NCBI GenBank assembly: GCA_963822255.1
Contig: CAWGGV010000005.1
Location: 1 to 64,000 of the forward strand
DNA: 64,000 nt
Direction of reading: 5' to 3'
Source: UBA7803 sp963822255
GTDB lineage: Bacteria; Pseudomonadota; Gammaproteobacteria; Pseudomonadales; Azotimanducaceae
Both the position numbers and the translations under genes were made by a program. Below the pieces are notes generated by a model. It ran no database searches, had not been told where the DNA came from, and worked only from the letters and a program-made list of their open reading frames with translations. This document shows positions 1 to 8,436 of this stretch, piece after piece. How positions within the stretch are numbered: the first letter of the stretch is position 1; every line of letters begins with the position of its first letter.

Positions 1-1606
1 CCTCCCACATGCTGCCGCGGTCGAAGTGATGCGTGCCATCGCGATGACTCGGCGCATTTTGCGTAGCCAGGTACCGCTCCTGATACCGCTCGGGCTCCAA
101 CGAGACGATCTCGTGAAAGTGGATCCTGGTTCCGTATCGCTCGGCGCCATCCTGGCTGACGCGCACCAGCCGTTGCCGGCCATGGGGCGTGGGGAGCTTC
201 AGAATGCGACCGCCGTTACGGGCAAAACGGACGTCCATGGAGATCGGGCTATCGGGATGAAGCTTCCAGGGCGCACGCAGCTCCGGCGCGTGAAAGAGGA
301 GCAGGGTAGGGGACGATCGCTTGTCCCGCTGCACGGTACAGAAGAAGTAGAAATGACCGCCCTGCATGTGGATCGAGGTATCCAGAGCAGGGCCCGACCA
401 GAGAACCTGGTCTTCCACCCAGTGGAACGGGAAATCATCCGCTCGAAACAGCTGGACCCTGTCGGCGTCGCCCGACTCCGGAAGCATGTAGATCTCGCCC
501 TCGTGGCTGAACACCAGCGGGTACGACAAGTGCCATGGTCTCTCGAGCACGGTATGCCAGGGCCCCAAGGTTCCGTCATGTGCGACTTCCGCACAGACGA
601 TCACGCCCTTGCGGTCAGCGTAGCGGTACTCCTCGGCGAACAGCCACGTCTGGCCGTTGTGCTCGAAGAGGAACGGGTCCGCCAGATAGTGGCTGCGCGG
701 CGTGTGAATCCAGTTGAATCCTTCCCAGGACGCCTTCCACGGCAGCGCGTCGGCAACGGGGCGGAGGCCGATCTGCCATTCACGAGTCCGGTAGGCCTGG
801 TCGGCCCGCGTCGTGACTTTCTGCATCACCGCAGAACCGGCAATACGCAGCCAGCCACCGAGCCGCAACGACGGCGCCTCCGCCGCCGGCACCAGTGCAG
901 GCACGTCATGGGTCTGAACCGCATCCCAACCGTGAGCGTGCAGCTGCCAGAGCTTCCACCCGATCAGCCTGGAGGCAACCTGGCGTTCCTGCTCAGCCCG
1001 GCGCAGCAGAGAGAGGCGCCGCCCCCATGGCGCCACGCTGCGTCCCAGATGCAGGGGGCTTTCCGACCCGGCGACATTCGCATTGAGCTCCACGTGAATC
1101 AGCCGCTCACTGCCGACTGCGTCGTTAGCCGAACCAGGCGTCCGCAATGCTCCGCTGCCGCCGGCAAAAGCGACCCACCAGAGGCCATGCCTGGCCCAGT
1201 GAGAGCAGCCCTGGGAGGGCGAGGAGCCACACGCGAGAACGACATCGAGGTCGAACTCGCCGATCTTTCGATCGAACGCGCACGTTTCCCAGGCGTCGTA
1301 TGTGAGCGTAGGAATGCCATCCAGCGCGGCGTTGAAGGCGGCCGCCGTCACATCAGTCGCGTTGTTCCGCCGCTGATCCCATTGCCGGTAGACGCGCTCG
1401 AACAGCGGCATTTCCGACTGGGCGCCGTTGCCCTCGGCAGCGCAGGGCAGGTGCACCACCAAGGCAAGCTCCGCGAAATCGAGCCTCTCCAACCGTTTCA
1501 GCAGAGGCAAGAAAATGGCGTCTGTTGCCGAGCCGGTGCAGAGGATGCCGACCCGAACGGGAGCACGAAGGGACACTGTCGCGTCTGTCTGACGTTGCTG
1601 ATCCAC
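1..1606 (-). CDS. GINT1-like glycosyltransferase-type protein, 3' end outside the window
   Basis: This minus-strand reading frame is open from about 1606 to the left edge, so the C-terminus is missing. The first half begins with a formyltransferase-like stretch (VRVGILCTGSATDAIF). The second half has propeller-like motifs SHYLADPFLFE, LFAEEYRYAD, SYPLVFSHEGEIYMLPES and SIHMQGGHFYFFCTV. These resemble the N-terminal domain of plant GINT1 (glucosamine inositolphosphorylceramide transferase), which also occurs in bacterial polysaccharide clusters, but the substrate here is unknown. The GTG start at 1606 lies 4 bp after the stop of the GNAT gene and has no clear ribosome site; GTG 1576 is an alternative. 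Long plus-strand frames over this gene are its shadow. The coupling to the GNAT gene and the surrounding EPS genes suggest a role in glycan modification. Confidence 0.65.
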   Translation of the reverse strand, partial: MDQQRQTDATVSLRAPVRVGILCTGSATDAIFLPLLKRLERLDFAELALVVHLPCAAEGNGAQSEMPLFERVYRQWDQRRNNATDVTAAAFNAALDGIPTLTYDAWETCAFDRKIGEFDLDVVLACGSSPSQGCSHWARHGLWWVAFAGGSGALRTPGSANDAVGSERLIHVELNANVAGSESPLHLGRSVAPWGRRLSLLRRAEQERQVASRLIGWKLWQLHAHGWDAVQTHDVPALVPAAEAPSLRLGGWLRIAGSAVMQKVTTRADQAYRTREWQIGLRPVADALPWKASWEGFNWIHTPRSHYLADPFLFEHNGQTWLFAEEYRYADRKGVIVCAEVAHDGTLGPWHTVLERPWHLSYPLVFSHEGEIYMLPESGDADRVQLFRADDFPFHWVEDQVLWSGPALDTSIHMQGGHFYFFCTVQRDKRSSPTLLLFHAPELRAPWKLHPDSPISMDVRFARNGGRILKLPTPHGRQRLVRVSQDGAERYGTRIHFHEIVSLEPERYQERYLATQNAPSHRDGTHHFDRGSMWE

Positions 1607-1610
1607 TGGT

Positions 1611-2756
1611 CTACCGCGCCATCAGACGCTGCTTGAGAACGTGGGTGATATCAGCGGCCCGGGTCCTGACGCTCTCTCGGCGAAAGGTCAACCAGCCGAG
1701 CTCCCGGGTCGCATTGCACAGCGATTGCTTGTAACGGTTCCCCTCTTCGTTGGCGGCAGCAAGAAAGTCGTACTCGTCGAACCCTTCCTGCAACGCCCGC
1801 TCAACGGCCAGCGCGTGACATACCAGCCCGGGCTTCAGCTTCTGATCGGCTTCGTAGCGCAGGCCGGACTGATAGTAGGCCACATGGCCGCTGCAGCAAA
1901 GATTGTACAAGACGCCAATGCTGTCCGCGCCGGCGGAAACCCGGATCAGCTGAATCTCACCGCGCGGCAATCCGCGCTCGATGATGCGTTCGTGAAACCT
2001 CCGAAAGCGGGCCGACGAGAAGGCACCCGGCTTGCCGCGCACGGTCCACGTTCTCTGGTGAAGCTCCACCAGCTCGGCGAACATGTCACGTGCTTCAGAC
2101 GCTGACTGCCGCAGCGACGCAACAGAACTTCGCCGCGCTCTTCGTAAAGCTTCAGACTCTTTCGGATCTGGTACCGGCAGTTGGCCGACAGGCTGGCGAG
2201 GTAGGGCGTTGCACTGGCTCTCAGCTTCGCCAGGTCGACATAGGGCGCCGGTCCGCCACTCCTCGGCGTGGGGCTTGCACCTCGACGACCAGTCACTGCG
2301 CCGGATCCCGCTCAACTGCAGCTCTTCCCAGTCTTCGCCGTCGAGCATGTCCATCAGCGCCTGGCTGAACCTCGAGCGATACTCGGGGAGGCAAAGCAAC
2401 ACGTTGTGCTCCACCATCGGTGAGTCTTTGCCCTCACCGGCCGTGTTCAAGTACATCCGTCGTAGCGCGATGGCGCCGCGCCTCTGCTGACGCCGGCCAA
2501 GCAGGGCGATCCCCACGACTGCGCCGCTGCACTCCAGGCACACGAAGCGCGGGCGCAGCTCCGGCCCGTATATCTCCAGCCAGGCGTCGACCCACGTGGG
2601 CGACAGAAAAAAGGTGGGCGCCGCCATGCGGCCGTGGAGGTCCTCCCACGCTGGCCGTAGCTCGGCCCACGCGTTGCCCTCGCGAACAGCAACCTCACTC
2701 GATGCGTTGGTCAACGGCGTCCCCCTCGGCCCTGCTCGCACTCGCGCCCGATCCAT
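1611..2756 (-). CDS. GNAT-family (CelD/BioF2-like) acetyltransferase, two compensating frameshifts
   Basis: This looks like a CelD/FemAB-like GNAT protein of polysaccharide loci. It has an N-terminal half with FFLSPTWVDAWLEIYG and a C-terminal acyl-transfer domain with GVLYNLCCSGHVAYYQSG and EYDFLAAANEEGNRYKQSL. The family signature in the middle (YVDLAKLRASATPYLASLSA, then a YQIRKSLKLYEERG-type segment) is in another frame, between about 2255 and 2125. The net length stays divisible by three, so two opposite single-base indels are likely. ATG 2756 is preferred; an upstream in-frame start at 2873 would add 39 unlikely residues. It is followed 4 bp later by the GINT1-like gene. It probably acylates a sugar or a peptidoglycan-type amine, but the substrate cannot be told. 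Confidence 0.72.
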   Translation of the reverse strand: MDRARVRAGPRGTPLTNASSEVAVREGNAWAELRPAWEDLHGRMAAPTFFLSPTWVDAWLEIYGPELRPRFVCLECSGAVVGIALLGRRQQRRGAIALRRMYLNTAGEGKDSPMVEHNVLLCLPEYRSRFSQALMDMLDGEDWEELQLSGIRRSDWSSRCKPHAEEWRTGALCRPGEAESQCNALPRQPVGQLPVPDPKESEALRRARRSSVASLRQSASEARDMFAELVELHQRTWTVRGKPGAFSSARFRRFHERIIERGLPRGEIQLIRVSAGADSIGVLYNLCCSGHVAYYQSGLRYEADQKLKPGLVCHALAVERALQEGFDEYDFLAAANEEGNRYKQSLCNATRELGWLTFRRESVRTRAADITHVLKQRLMAR

Positions 2757-2968
2757 CGTCCCAATTATCGCAGCAGGAGCGGGGCGAGCATGTCGAGAAG
2801 ATGTGAGTCGTTTTGGGGCAACCTGGAGCCATTTGGCCCGCTGATGGGGCAGGGCGGGTACGACTGCGCACACCGCGAACCGGAAAACCGTTCACATCTG
2901 CGATGTGTCCCCGCCGCGGCCGGGTTCGTATACTCCCGCGAATCCATCGATTTCTGGAGTCTGCCGCA

Positions 2969-3957
2969 GTGACAGGGCAGCGCCGTCCCAATCTTGTCAG
3001 CCGGAGCCGGTTGATACGCAAGGCCCGTTCCGTGGTCCGCGACGTGAGAGACGCGTTACGCGCGCCCACGAGATCAGTTCCGGATTCCCTGGTCGGAAGC
3101 CGAGGCGGTCAGCGACGCAGCACTCGCGGCCGCCGGAGACATCCGCGGCCGTCATCGTGGCCCGGCCGTCATGATTCACGGCGTCATGCCGCGATCCGGC
3201 ACGGTCTACGTGGGCGAGCTGTTGCGCCTTCATCCGGATTTGTACGCCTATCCGAACGAAATGTGGGAGATCCCGTTCCTCAATCTGGCCGGTCAGATCC
3301 ACGACCTGCAGTCCCAGTTCCTGCGCGGTTACAAGCACAACCGCGAGCGGATCGGCGGAAACGACTTCCTGCCGCTGTTCGGCAGCACCATGCTCGCCTA
3401 CCTGCACGGTTTCATGCCCCCGGACCACCGGCTGCTCATCAAGGAACCCACCGTCAGCCATCTCGGCGCCTTCCCGCTGATGTTCCCCTCGGAACAGCTG
3501 CTTCTGCTCATGCGGGACGGCCGCGACGTGGTGCACTCAACGCTGCGCACATGGCCCGACAATGACTTCGAAGAGATCTGCACGCGCTGGGCCCGCAGCA
3601 CCCGGGCGATGCTCGACTACTACGACCTGTACAGGACGCGAACACCGGCCTGCTGGCTGACGTGTTACGAAGAGGTTCAGCAGGATCCGGAAGGGTTCAT
3701 GCGCGAGGCGTGCCGCCGGTTCGAGCTCGACCCGGAGCGCTATCCGTTCGAAGCGAATAGCCGACGTGCGCGTGATCGGCTCGTCCACCACGTCCGACAA
3801 GGGCGACGTCGACTGGAGCAAGCACGAGGCCGCCCCGAAGAAATTCCGCCCGGTGGGCCATTGGCAGAACTGGTCTGCGAAGCGGACCAGAACGTTCAAG
3901 AAGCTGGCTGGGGACGCGCTGATCGCCGCCGGCTATGTGGAGAACGGGGCCTGGTAG
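2969..3957 (+). CDS. Sulfotransferase family protein, frameshifted
   Basis: This is a PAPS-dependent sulfotransferase-like protein. The 5'-phosphosulfate loop is PRSGTVYVGELLRLHPDLYA, and the 3'-phosphate-binding segment is LLLLMRDGRDVVHSTLRTWP. The downstream YEEVQQDPEGFMREACRRF fits the family. The C-terminus (DWSKHEAAPKKFRPVGHWQ to YVENGAW) is in another frame after about 3760. The first in-frame ATG, at 3171, lies almost on the PAPS loop and has no ribosome site. GTG 2969 has GGAG about 9 nt upstream and a TATACT box at 2929-2934, but using it needs a second frameshift near 3060. It probably sulfates an exported polysaccharide or lipid, judging from the EPS neighbours. Its 3' end overlaps the convergent PEP-CTERM-like gene. 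Confidence 0.72.
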
Positions 3958-4566
3958 AGCTGGTTGTCCCAAACCGGATCGCAAAAAGCGCAGCCAGACC
4001 GCCAATCATGAGCCAGAACGTGGTGGGTCCGGGCACGCTCTGTGTGGGCTCGGGAATGTCGTGTACCGGCGGCCCACCCTCAAAGACGATATTGGATGCC
4101 TTATAGAGCGACAGTGGCCCCAGAGTCGACGCTATGTCCGGGCAACAATCGCCCAGGACAAACGCATCCCCAGTCGCCGCAACGGGTCCGAAGGGGGAAG
4201 ACAGATTCACCAGCTGACCTACCGGGAAATCGAAGAAGTCCTGCGCGGAGACAGAGCGGGCGAGAAATACGACGAGATTTTCGGGGTTGATCCAAACCGC
4301 GTCGTGTAGCGCAGCGTGACCCCGCCGTGCCCGGTGATATCCACGGTCACGCCCCTCAGCGGGTCGATCGCAACGAATCCTGGGCCGGAGCTCAGTAGGT
4401 CCGTCTCGCCGAACAGACGCATCTGGAATGGCGTGTCATCAAATGTGTCTCCGCCGAGACTGCCGCTGGCAACGCCGGAGATCTGGCATTCCATCAGCAC
4501 GGCATGAGCAGCCTGGCTGAACGTCGAGAGGTAGATCAGCGCCAACGCAGTAAGCCTCGTGCACAT
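3896..4566 (-). CDS. Small secreted protein with PEP-CTERM-like tail, frameshifted
   Basis: The protein starts MCTRLTALALIYLSTFSQAA, a signal peptide ending near AHA. A frameshift near 4300 divides it: upstream the frame reads GVTLRY, and the other frame continues HDAVWINPENLVVFLARS. One missing C in TACAC restores the join. The C-terminal part has VPGPTTFWLMIGGLAALFAI followed by Arg, which matches the layout of PEP-CTERM sorting tags (V-P-x-P, transmembrane helix, basic end), although the canonical PEP reads PGP. The visible frame runs some 18 residues past the basic residue, overlapping the sulfotransferase gene, so a second indel near the end is possible. The gene fits the EpsB and PEP-CTERM ATPase genes elsewhere in the window. 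The mature domain is unrecognised. Confidence 0.55.
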
Positions 4567-4855
4567 TTTTGAGCGCTCGCATGCCGGGACATGAATATCC
4601 TGCGCTGCAAAGCCAACTGAGTTTGTGAGGGATACGTAATCTACTACTGCGCATAATAGATATTATGTTAAATAACACCGAAGAAGCGGTCTAATCAACT
4701 GCAGGCCGCGCCGAGCGGTGATTCCTCAGACCAGGCCCCTCCTGGCATGAAAGCTTCAGCCAGACTCTCCTCATAACGCAGCGCACCGGAATGAAAGCCG
4801 GCACAGCCATCGCCGGGGAATATCCTCGGAACCAGCGGCGCAGCGCATCGTCAAG
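4567..4855. other. AT-rich intergenic stretch
   Basis: No gene is seen here. The part around 4625-4680 is unusually AT-rich for this genome and contains an inverted repeat CATAATA-GA-TATTATG at 4652-4667. It lies between the start of the minus-strand PEP-CTERM-like gene and the plus-strand toxin-antitoxin pair, so it probably carries one or both promoters. Confidence 0.4.
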
Positions 4856-4875
4856 TGATAGAGTGCCTTCTATCA
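4856..4875. promoter_or_regulatory. Inverted repeat, probable operator of the Xre/RES module
   Basis: The perfect arms TGATAGA and TCTATCA are separated by 6 bp and end just before the antitoxin gene. Xre-type antitoxins commonly bind such palindromes to repress their own operon. The assignment to this antitoxin rests on position only. Confidence 0.55.
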
Positions 4876-4891
4876 AATGAGGCTTTCCGTC

Positions 4892-5356
4892 ATGACCGCG
4901 AAAGCGAAAGCCGAGCCCCGCAGAGCTGGCGACGATAAGCCGATTACGACCTATATCACCTTGCGCAAGGCCATTGCCCAGGGCGGAACCCGGGCCGGCA
5001 TCGTGACAGCCCGCCGGGGCCTCCCGGCCACGATCCTGGTGAGCCTGGCCCGCCACTACCGGATCACGCTGAAGCATGCCTACCACCTGGCCGGCGTCTC
5101 GACCGCCACCGCAGACCGCAAGATCCGGCAGAAAGAGAAGCTGGCCCCGGAGGCCTCCGACCGGCTCACGCGCATCGCGCAGATCGAGGCCGAGGCCATC
5201 GAGGTGCTGGGAGACGAGGCGACGGCGCACCGCTGGCTCGAAACCCCCAATGCCGCGCTGGGTGACGAGCCGCCCTTGTCGATGGTGGACACCGGCCACG
5301 GCACCGAGGCCGTGCGCCGCCTACTGGGAGCCATCCGGTACGGCGGCGCGGCTTGA
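4892..5356 (+). CDS. Antitoxin of the Xre/MbcA/ParS family (DUF2384)
   Basis: This is the likely antitoxin of a RES-Xre pair. The N-terminal half carries a helical DNA-binding region (SLARHYRITLKHAYHLAGVS) and the C-terminal half a DUF2384-like toxin-binding segment (IAQIEAEAIEVLGDEATAHR, WLETPNAALGDEPPLSMVDT, then GTEAVRRLLGAIRYGG). The WLxTPNxALGxxxPLxM signature is typical of this family. ATG 4892 has GAGG about 10 nt upstream; ATG 4877 in the same frame has no ribosome site. The stop overlaps the RES start by 4 bp, giving tight translational coupling. The product should neutralise the RES toxin and, with it, repress the promoter. Confidence 0.85.
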   Translation: MTAKAKAEPRRAGDDKPITTYITLRKAIAQGGTRAGIVTARRGLPATILVSLARHYRITLKHAYHLAGVSTATADRKIRQKEKLAPEASDRLTRIAQIEAEAIEVLGDEATAHRWLETPNAALGDEPPLSMVDTGHGTEAVRRLLGAIRYGGAA

Positions 5357-5835
5357 GCCGCTGGTGGCGCATCGCCGCCCACCGTTGGGCCCTCGATAGA
5401 TCCGGCCAGGGCATGGCCATCAACGGCGGCCGCTGGAATCCTATCGGAGCCCCGGCTGTCTACGCCGCCGAGAGCATCGCGCTCGCCTCCCTGGAGAAGT
5501 GGGTCTATTTGGCGGGCGTGATGCCGGCCACGTCCTTGGCCCTGGTCGCGGTGGACGTCCCCGAGGACGCGGGGCAGATCATGGCGATCGTCGCTGAGGA
5601 TCTACCGGAAAACTGGGCGGCGATGCCGAGCGGCGCGGAGGCCGCGGCGTGCGATCAGGCCTGGCTGGCGCCGGATGAACAGGGGGCGTTGCCGGTGCTT
5701 GGCTTCACCGTGCCGTCGGTGATCGTGCCGGAGAGCCGCAACCTGGTGCTGAATCCGCTGCATCCGGACATGGCCCGGGTGAGGCTGTCGATCGTGCGGG
5801 ACTTCGCCCTCGACGGGCGGATGTTGAAGGGCTGA
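5353..5835 (+). CDS. RES-domain toxin
   Basis: RES-domain toxins act in the cytoplasm, and characterised members degrade or modify NAD+. The protein opens with WRIAAHRWALDRSGQGMAIN and contains GGRWNPIGAPAVYAAESIAL, which holds the Arg, Trp and Tyr-Ala-Ala-Glu of the family. Later segments VPSVIVPESRNLVLNPLHPD fit the C-terminal half. The length of 160 residues is normal. The start is probably TTG at 5353, inside the antitoxin stop codon (TTGA overlap), because the conserved WRI segment lies before the next ATG at 5413. The gene appears intact. Confidence 0.87.
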   Translation: MSRWWRIAAHRWALDRSGQGMAINGGRWNPIGAPAVYAAESIALASLEKWVYLAGVMPATSLALVAVDVPEDAGQIMAIVAEDLPENWAAMPSGAEAAACDQAWLAPDEQGALPVLGFTVPSVIVPESRNLVLNPLHPDMARVRLSIVRDFALDGRMLKG

Positions 5836-5851
5836 CGGGACAGAGCACATC

Positions 5852-6451
5852 TCACTTCCCCGTAGCGGCCGACAGGTAATCGCGCAGGAGCGCTCGCGCC
5901 CATTCCGGCATCGGGTCCGCGTGAAAACCCAACGTCTGGTTTCTCACCACAGCCACAGGCTCGAATGGCGCCTCGGCGCTGGAGTTGTCGAAGATCTGGA
6001 TCTGATCGCAAAGCGGCAGCGCCGCGTGCAGATTGGCGAGAGTTCGGGGTACGCGGCCTTCCACCTTGTCCGGCGGTACGTAGTGCCCGCCTTCGCTCAC
6101 CCGCTGGCGAACCCGGGCGTTGTTGAGCGCCACAGAAGACAAATGGACGATCACCAATATGATTTCGTAGTCAGCCGCTTTGGCCTGCGCAACGAAATCG
6201 ACCTTTGAGGGGTGCGAGAACACGGTCTCGAAGCAGAACGATTTTCGCTGACGGAGAAGTTGCTCGCGCAACCGCGCGACCAGCTGAGCAGCGCGATAGC
6301 TCTCCTGCGCAGGATTCGCTGGATTCATCTGACGGGCGACCTGATCGGCGTTGGCGAACAGAACGCCCCGCGGCTCGAGCAAAAGCCGATAGAACGTGGT
6401 CTTGCCCGCACCGTTCCCGCCAGCGAGCACCCACAGCTGAGGCCGACTCAT
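5852..6451 (-). CDS. Zeta-toxin-like P-loop kinase
   Basis: This small P-loop protein has Walker A GGNGAGKTTF at residues 10-19. The segment FANADQVARQMNP and the later SFCFETVFSHPSK are typical of zeta-toxin-like kinases, and HYVPPDKVEGRVPRTLANL contains the conserved RxP(R) region. Characterised zeta toxins phosphorylate UDP-N-acetylglucosamine, which blocks cell-wall synthesis, but many relatives are uncharacterised. The ATG overlaps the stop of the upstream gene (ATGA), so the two form a module. It converges on the RES toxin gene with a gap of 16 bp, putting two independent toxin-antitoxin modules end to end. Confidence 0.8.
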   Translation of the reverse strand: MSRPQLWVLAGGNGAGKTTFYRLLLEPRGVLFANADQVARQMNPANPAQESYRAAQLVARLREQLLRQRKSFCFETVFSHPSKVDFVAQAKAADYEIILVIVHLSSVALNNARVRQRVSEGGHYVPPDKVEGRVPRTLANLHAALPLCDQIQIFDNSSAEAPFEPVAVVRNQTLGFHADPMPEWARALLRDYLSAATGK

Positions 6452-6843
6452 CCAGCTTCGTGCCTGTGGAACTCACCATTCTCAAACTGGCCAATCGTTC
6501 TGCGCCCGGTCCCGTCAATGCGTTCGAGCATTCCCGGATGGGCGCGGCTTGCCTGGTAGCGTACTGAGGACCGCGTTACCTCGCCCGGAAGGTCGGCTCG
6601 CCGCGCCTCGAGCTCTGCGAACACATCATCGGCATCGACTGGACCGACGTCCGGCGCCGTCACGGCGAGGAGCCCGGAGCGCAGGCCCGCTGCCTGTGCG
6701 AGGGTCACGACACCGTCCACGGCGCGCCCGAGTTCCGCCCAGAACTCGATCTGCTTACGGGTGGAGCGCTTCTGCCGCTTTGCCGCCTCCGTCGCCTCGT
6801 CCACGAGTTCCGGATCAAGACGCATCGGCCCGTGCTTGCTCAT
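6448..6843 (-). CDS. Antitoxin partner of the Zeta-like toxin
   Basis: The protein starts SKHGPMRLDPELVDEATEAA, followed by KRQKRSTRKQIEFWAELGRA, a ribbon-helix-helix-like arrangement seen in ParD-type antitoxins of Zeta-like toxins. The C-terminal part (PGMLERIDGTGRRTIGQFEN) is short and polar and could be the toxin-binding tail. The gene lies directly upstream of the kinase with a 4-bp overlap. A palindrome lies just before its start, so autoregulation is likely. The antitoxin role is inferred from the arrangement and the DNA-binding N-terminus. Confidence 0.75.
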   Translation of the reverse strand: MSKHGPMRLDPELVDEATEAAKRQKRSTRKQIEFWAELGRAVDGVVTLAQAAGLRSGLLAVTAPDVGPVDADDVFAELEARRADLPGEVTRSSVRYQASRAHPGMLERIDGTGRRTIGQFENGEFHRHEAG

Positions 6844-6879
6844 GAGACCACTCCGAGGTGTAGCGTGCAGCTATCAAAC

Positions 6880-6894
6880 GTAGCTTTTTGCTAC
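6880..6894. promoter_or_regulatory. Inverted repeat upstream of the Zeta-like module
   Basis: GTAGC-TTTTT-GCTAC lies 36 bp before the antitoxin ATG, and a related half-site TGTAGC lies at 6860-6865. It is a candidate autoregulatory operator for the ribbon-helix-helix antitoxin. Confidence 0.5.
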
Positions 6895-6941
6895 ACGTCG
6901 GTCAAGTGAGGCTCGAGCAATGCGGCCGCGAACTCCTTGCC

Positions 6942-8342
6942 TCAAGAAGCCCCATCCCCCCGAATCACGCTGGGCACCAGCTTGAACAGGATCTTGATGT
7001 CCAGCCACAGCGACCACTCCTCGATGTACTTGAGATCGAGCTCGAGCCAGCGGTCGAACGACAGGCGGCTACGGCCGGAGATTTCCCTCAGGCAGGCGAG
7101 ACCGGGACGCACGCTGAAGCGTCGGCGCTGCACGCCCAGGCTGAACTGGCTGACATCGCGCACCGACATGGGCCGCGGGCCCACCAGGCTCATGTGCCCG
7201 AGCAGCACGTTCACGAGCTGCGGCAGCTCGTCGATGCTGGTCCGGCGAATGATCTTGCCGACTCGCGTGATGCGGGGATCCCGGGCAACCTTGAAGATGG
7301 GTCCGTCGGCCTCGTTCAGATACATGACGTCGGCCAGGCGCTGTTCTGCATCCTGGAACATGCTACGGAATTTGATCATTCGAAAGCTGCGCTTGTTCAG
7401 GCCCACGCGTTCCTGCGCGAAGAACACCGGCCCCGGTGAGTCCAGCTTGATCGCCAGGGCGACGAGCGCAAAGAGCGGCAGCAGCAGGATCACCAGCGGT
7501 ATGGTCACCAGCAGATCCATGATCCTTTTGACGATGAGCTTGCCCTCGTCGTGGTAAACCGGGTCGAAGCTCAGGATGGGCAGCGTGCCCAGCGTTTCCA
7601 GGTGCACGGTGGCACCGCTCGGCATGTCGTAGATATCGGCCAGGAACTTCACGCAGATGGCCTGCTCGTCACAGGCGCGAACGATCTCCCCTACATCGTT
7701 GATAAGACTGCGTGGCACGCAGACGATCACCTCGTCGATGACTTCGCGGGCCAGTAGCGGGCGGATCTCCTCCAGGCCGCCCAGAACCTGCAAACCGTCG
7801 ACGCGCTCCGGCCGCGGGTCCAGCACGCCGACCACGTCGATGCCCCACTCGGACTGGCTTCGGTACGTATCGATCAGGTTTTTAGCTCGATTTCCACTTC
7901 CAATAACCAGTATTTTCAGATAGTTGTACGGATTCTCTCTGCGGCCCCTGAAGTACCACCAACGCAGGAACAGGCGGTTCACGAACAGCACCGCCCCTAC
8001 CAGGCCCGACGCCAGGAGAACAATGGTCCGGTGGATGAAATCGAACCGCCCGACGTAGGCGACGGCCAGCACGCCGGTAAGCAGGATGAGCCCGTAGCGG
8101 GCTGCAAACATCAGTTGAGCGATGTTCGACTGGCCGTGCAGCCGCGGCGAACGGCTGGCGGAAGCCAGGATGCTGATCAGGGCCACCAGCGGGATGAGCT
8201 GCAGATGAGCGGCCGCGGCGCCGGGCTCCAGCCGACCGACGAGCCACAAGCCGTCGACCGTGCTCGCGTAGCATAACGTGCTGAGCAGCACGTCCTGAGT
8301 CTGCAACAGCCGTTTGAGGTGATTTGCCTTGGATATCCGCAT
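6942..8342 (-). CDS. Undecaprenyl-phosphate glycosylphosphotransferase (WcaJ/PssY-like)
   Basis: This membrane enzyme would transfer a sugar-1-phosphate to undecaprenyl phosphate and so start a polysaccharide repeat unit. The N-terminal half has four hydrophobic segments (residues about 20-150) and a Rossmann-like domain (LKILVIGSGNRAKNLIDTYR). After one more membrane segment (VTIPLVILLLPLFALVALAI) comes the catalytic domain with KLDSPGPVFFAQERVGLNKR, FRMIKFRSM, ITRVGKIIRRTSIDELPQL and LVGPRP, all hallmarks of bacterial sugar transferases. The 466 residues match the long WcaJ-type form. The sugar is not predictable, but glucose or galactose phosphate is usual. A flippase gene lies just upstream. 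Confidence 0.9.
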   Translation of the reverse strand: MRISKANHLKRLLQTQDVLLSTLCYASTVDGLWLVGRLEPGAAAAHLQLIPLVALISILASASRSPRLHGQSNIAQLMFAARYGLILLTGVLAVAYVGRFDFIHRTIVLLASGLVGAVLFVNRLFLRWWYFRGRRENPYNYLKILVIGSGNRAKNLIDTYRSQSEWGIDVVGVLDPRPERVDGLQVLGGLEEIRPLLAREVIDEVIVCVPRSLINDVGEIVRACDEQAICVKFLADIYDMPSGATVHLETLGTLPILSFDPVYHDEGKLIVKRIMDLLVTIPLVILLLPLFALVALAIKLDSPGPVFFAQERVGLNKRSFRMIKFRSMFQDAEQRLADVMYLNEADGPIFKVARDPRITRVGKIIRRTSIDELPQLVNVLLGHMSLVGPRPMSVRDVSQFSLGVQRRRFSVRPGLACLREISGRSRLSFDRWLELDLKYIEEWSLWLDIKILFKLVPSVIRGDGAS

Positions 8343-8436
8343 CTTACGTGCGCGGTCAGGGGACCATGTAAGGTTACGGGATGCGGAGCAGGAACGGTGT
8401 CAGGCAAATGTGAGCGATACGATCAATCCCTAGCCT

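Noticed and set aside
26..1636. 536-residue plus-strand reading frame
   Set aside because: It is the shadow of the GINT1-like gene on the minus strand, which has family motifs; the plus frame has none.
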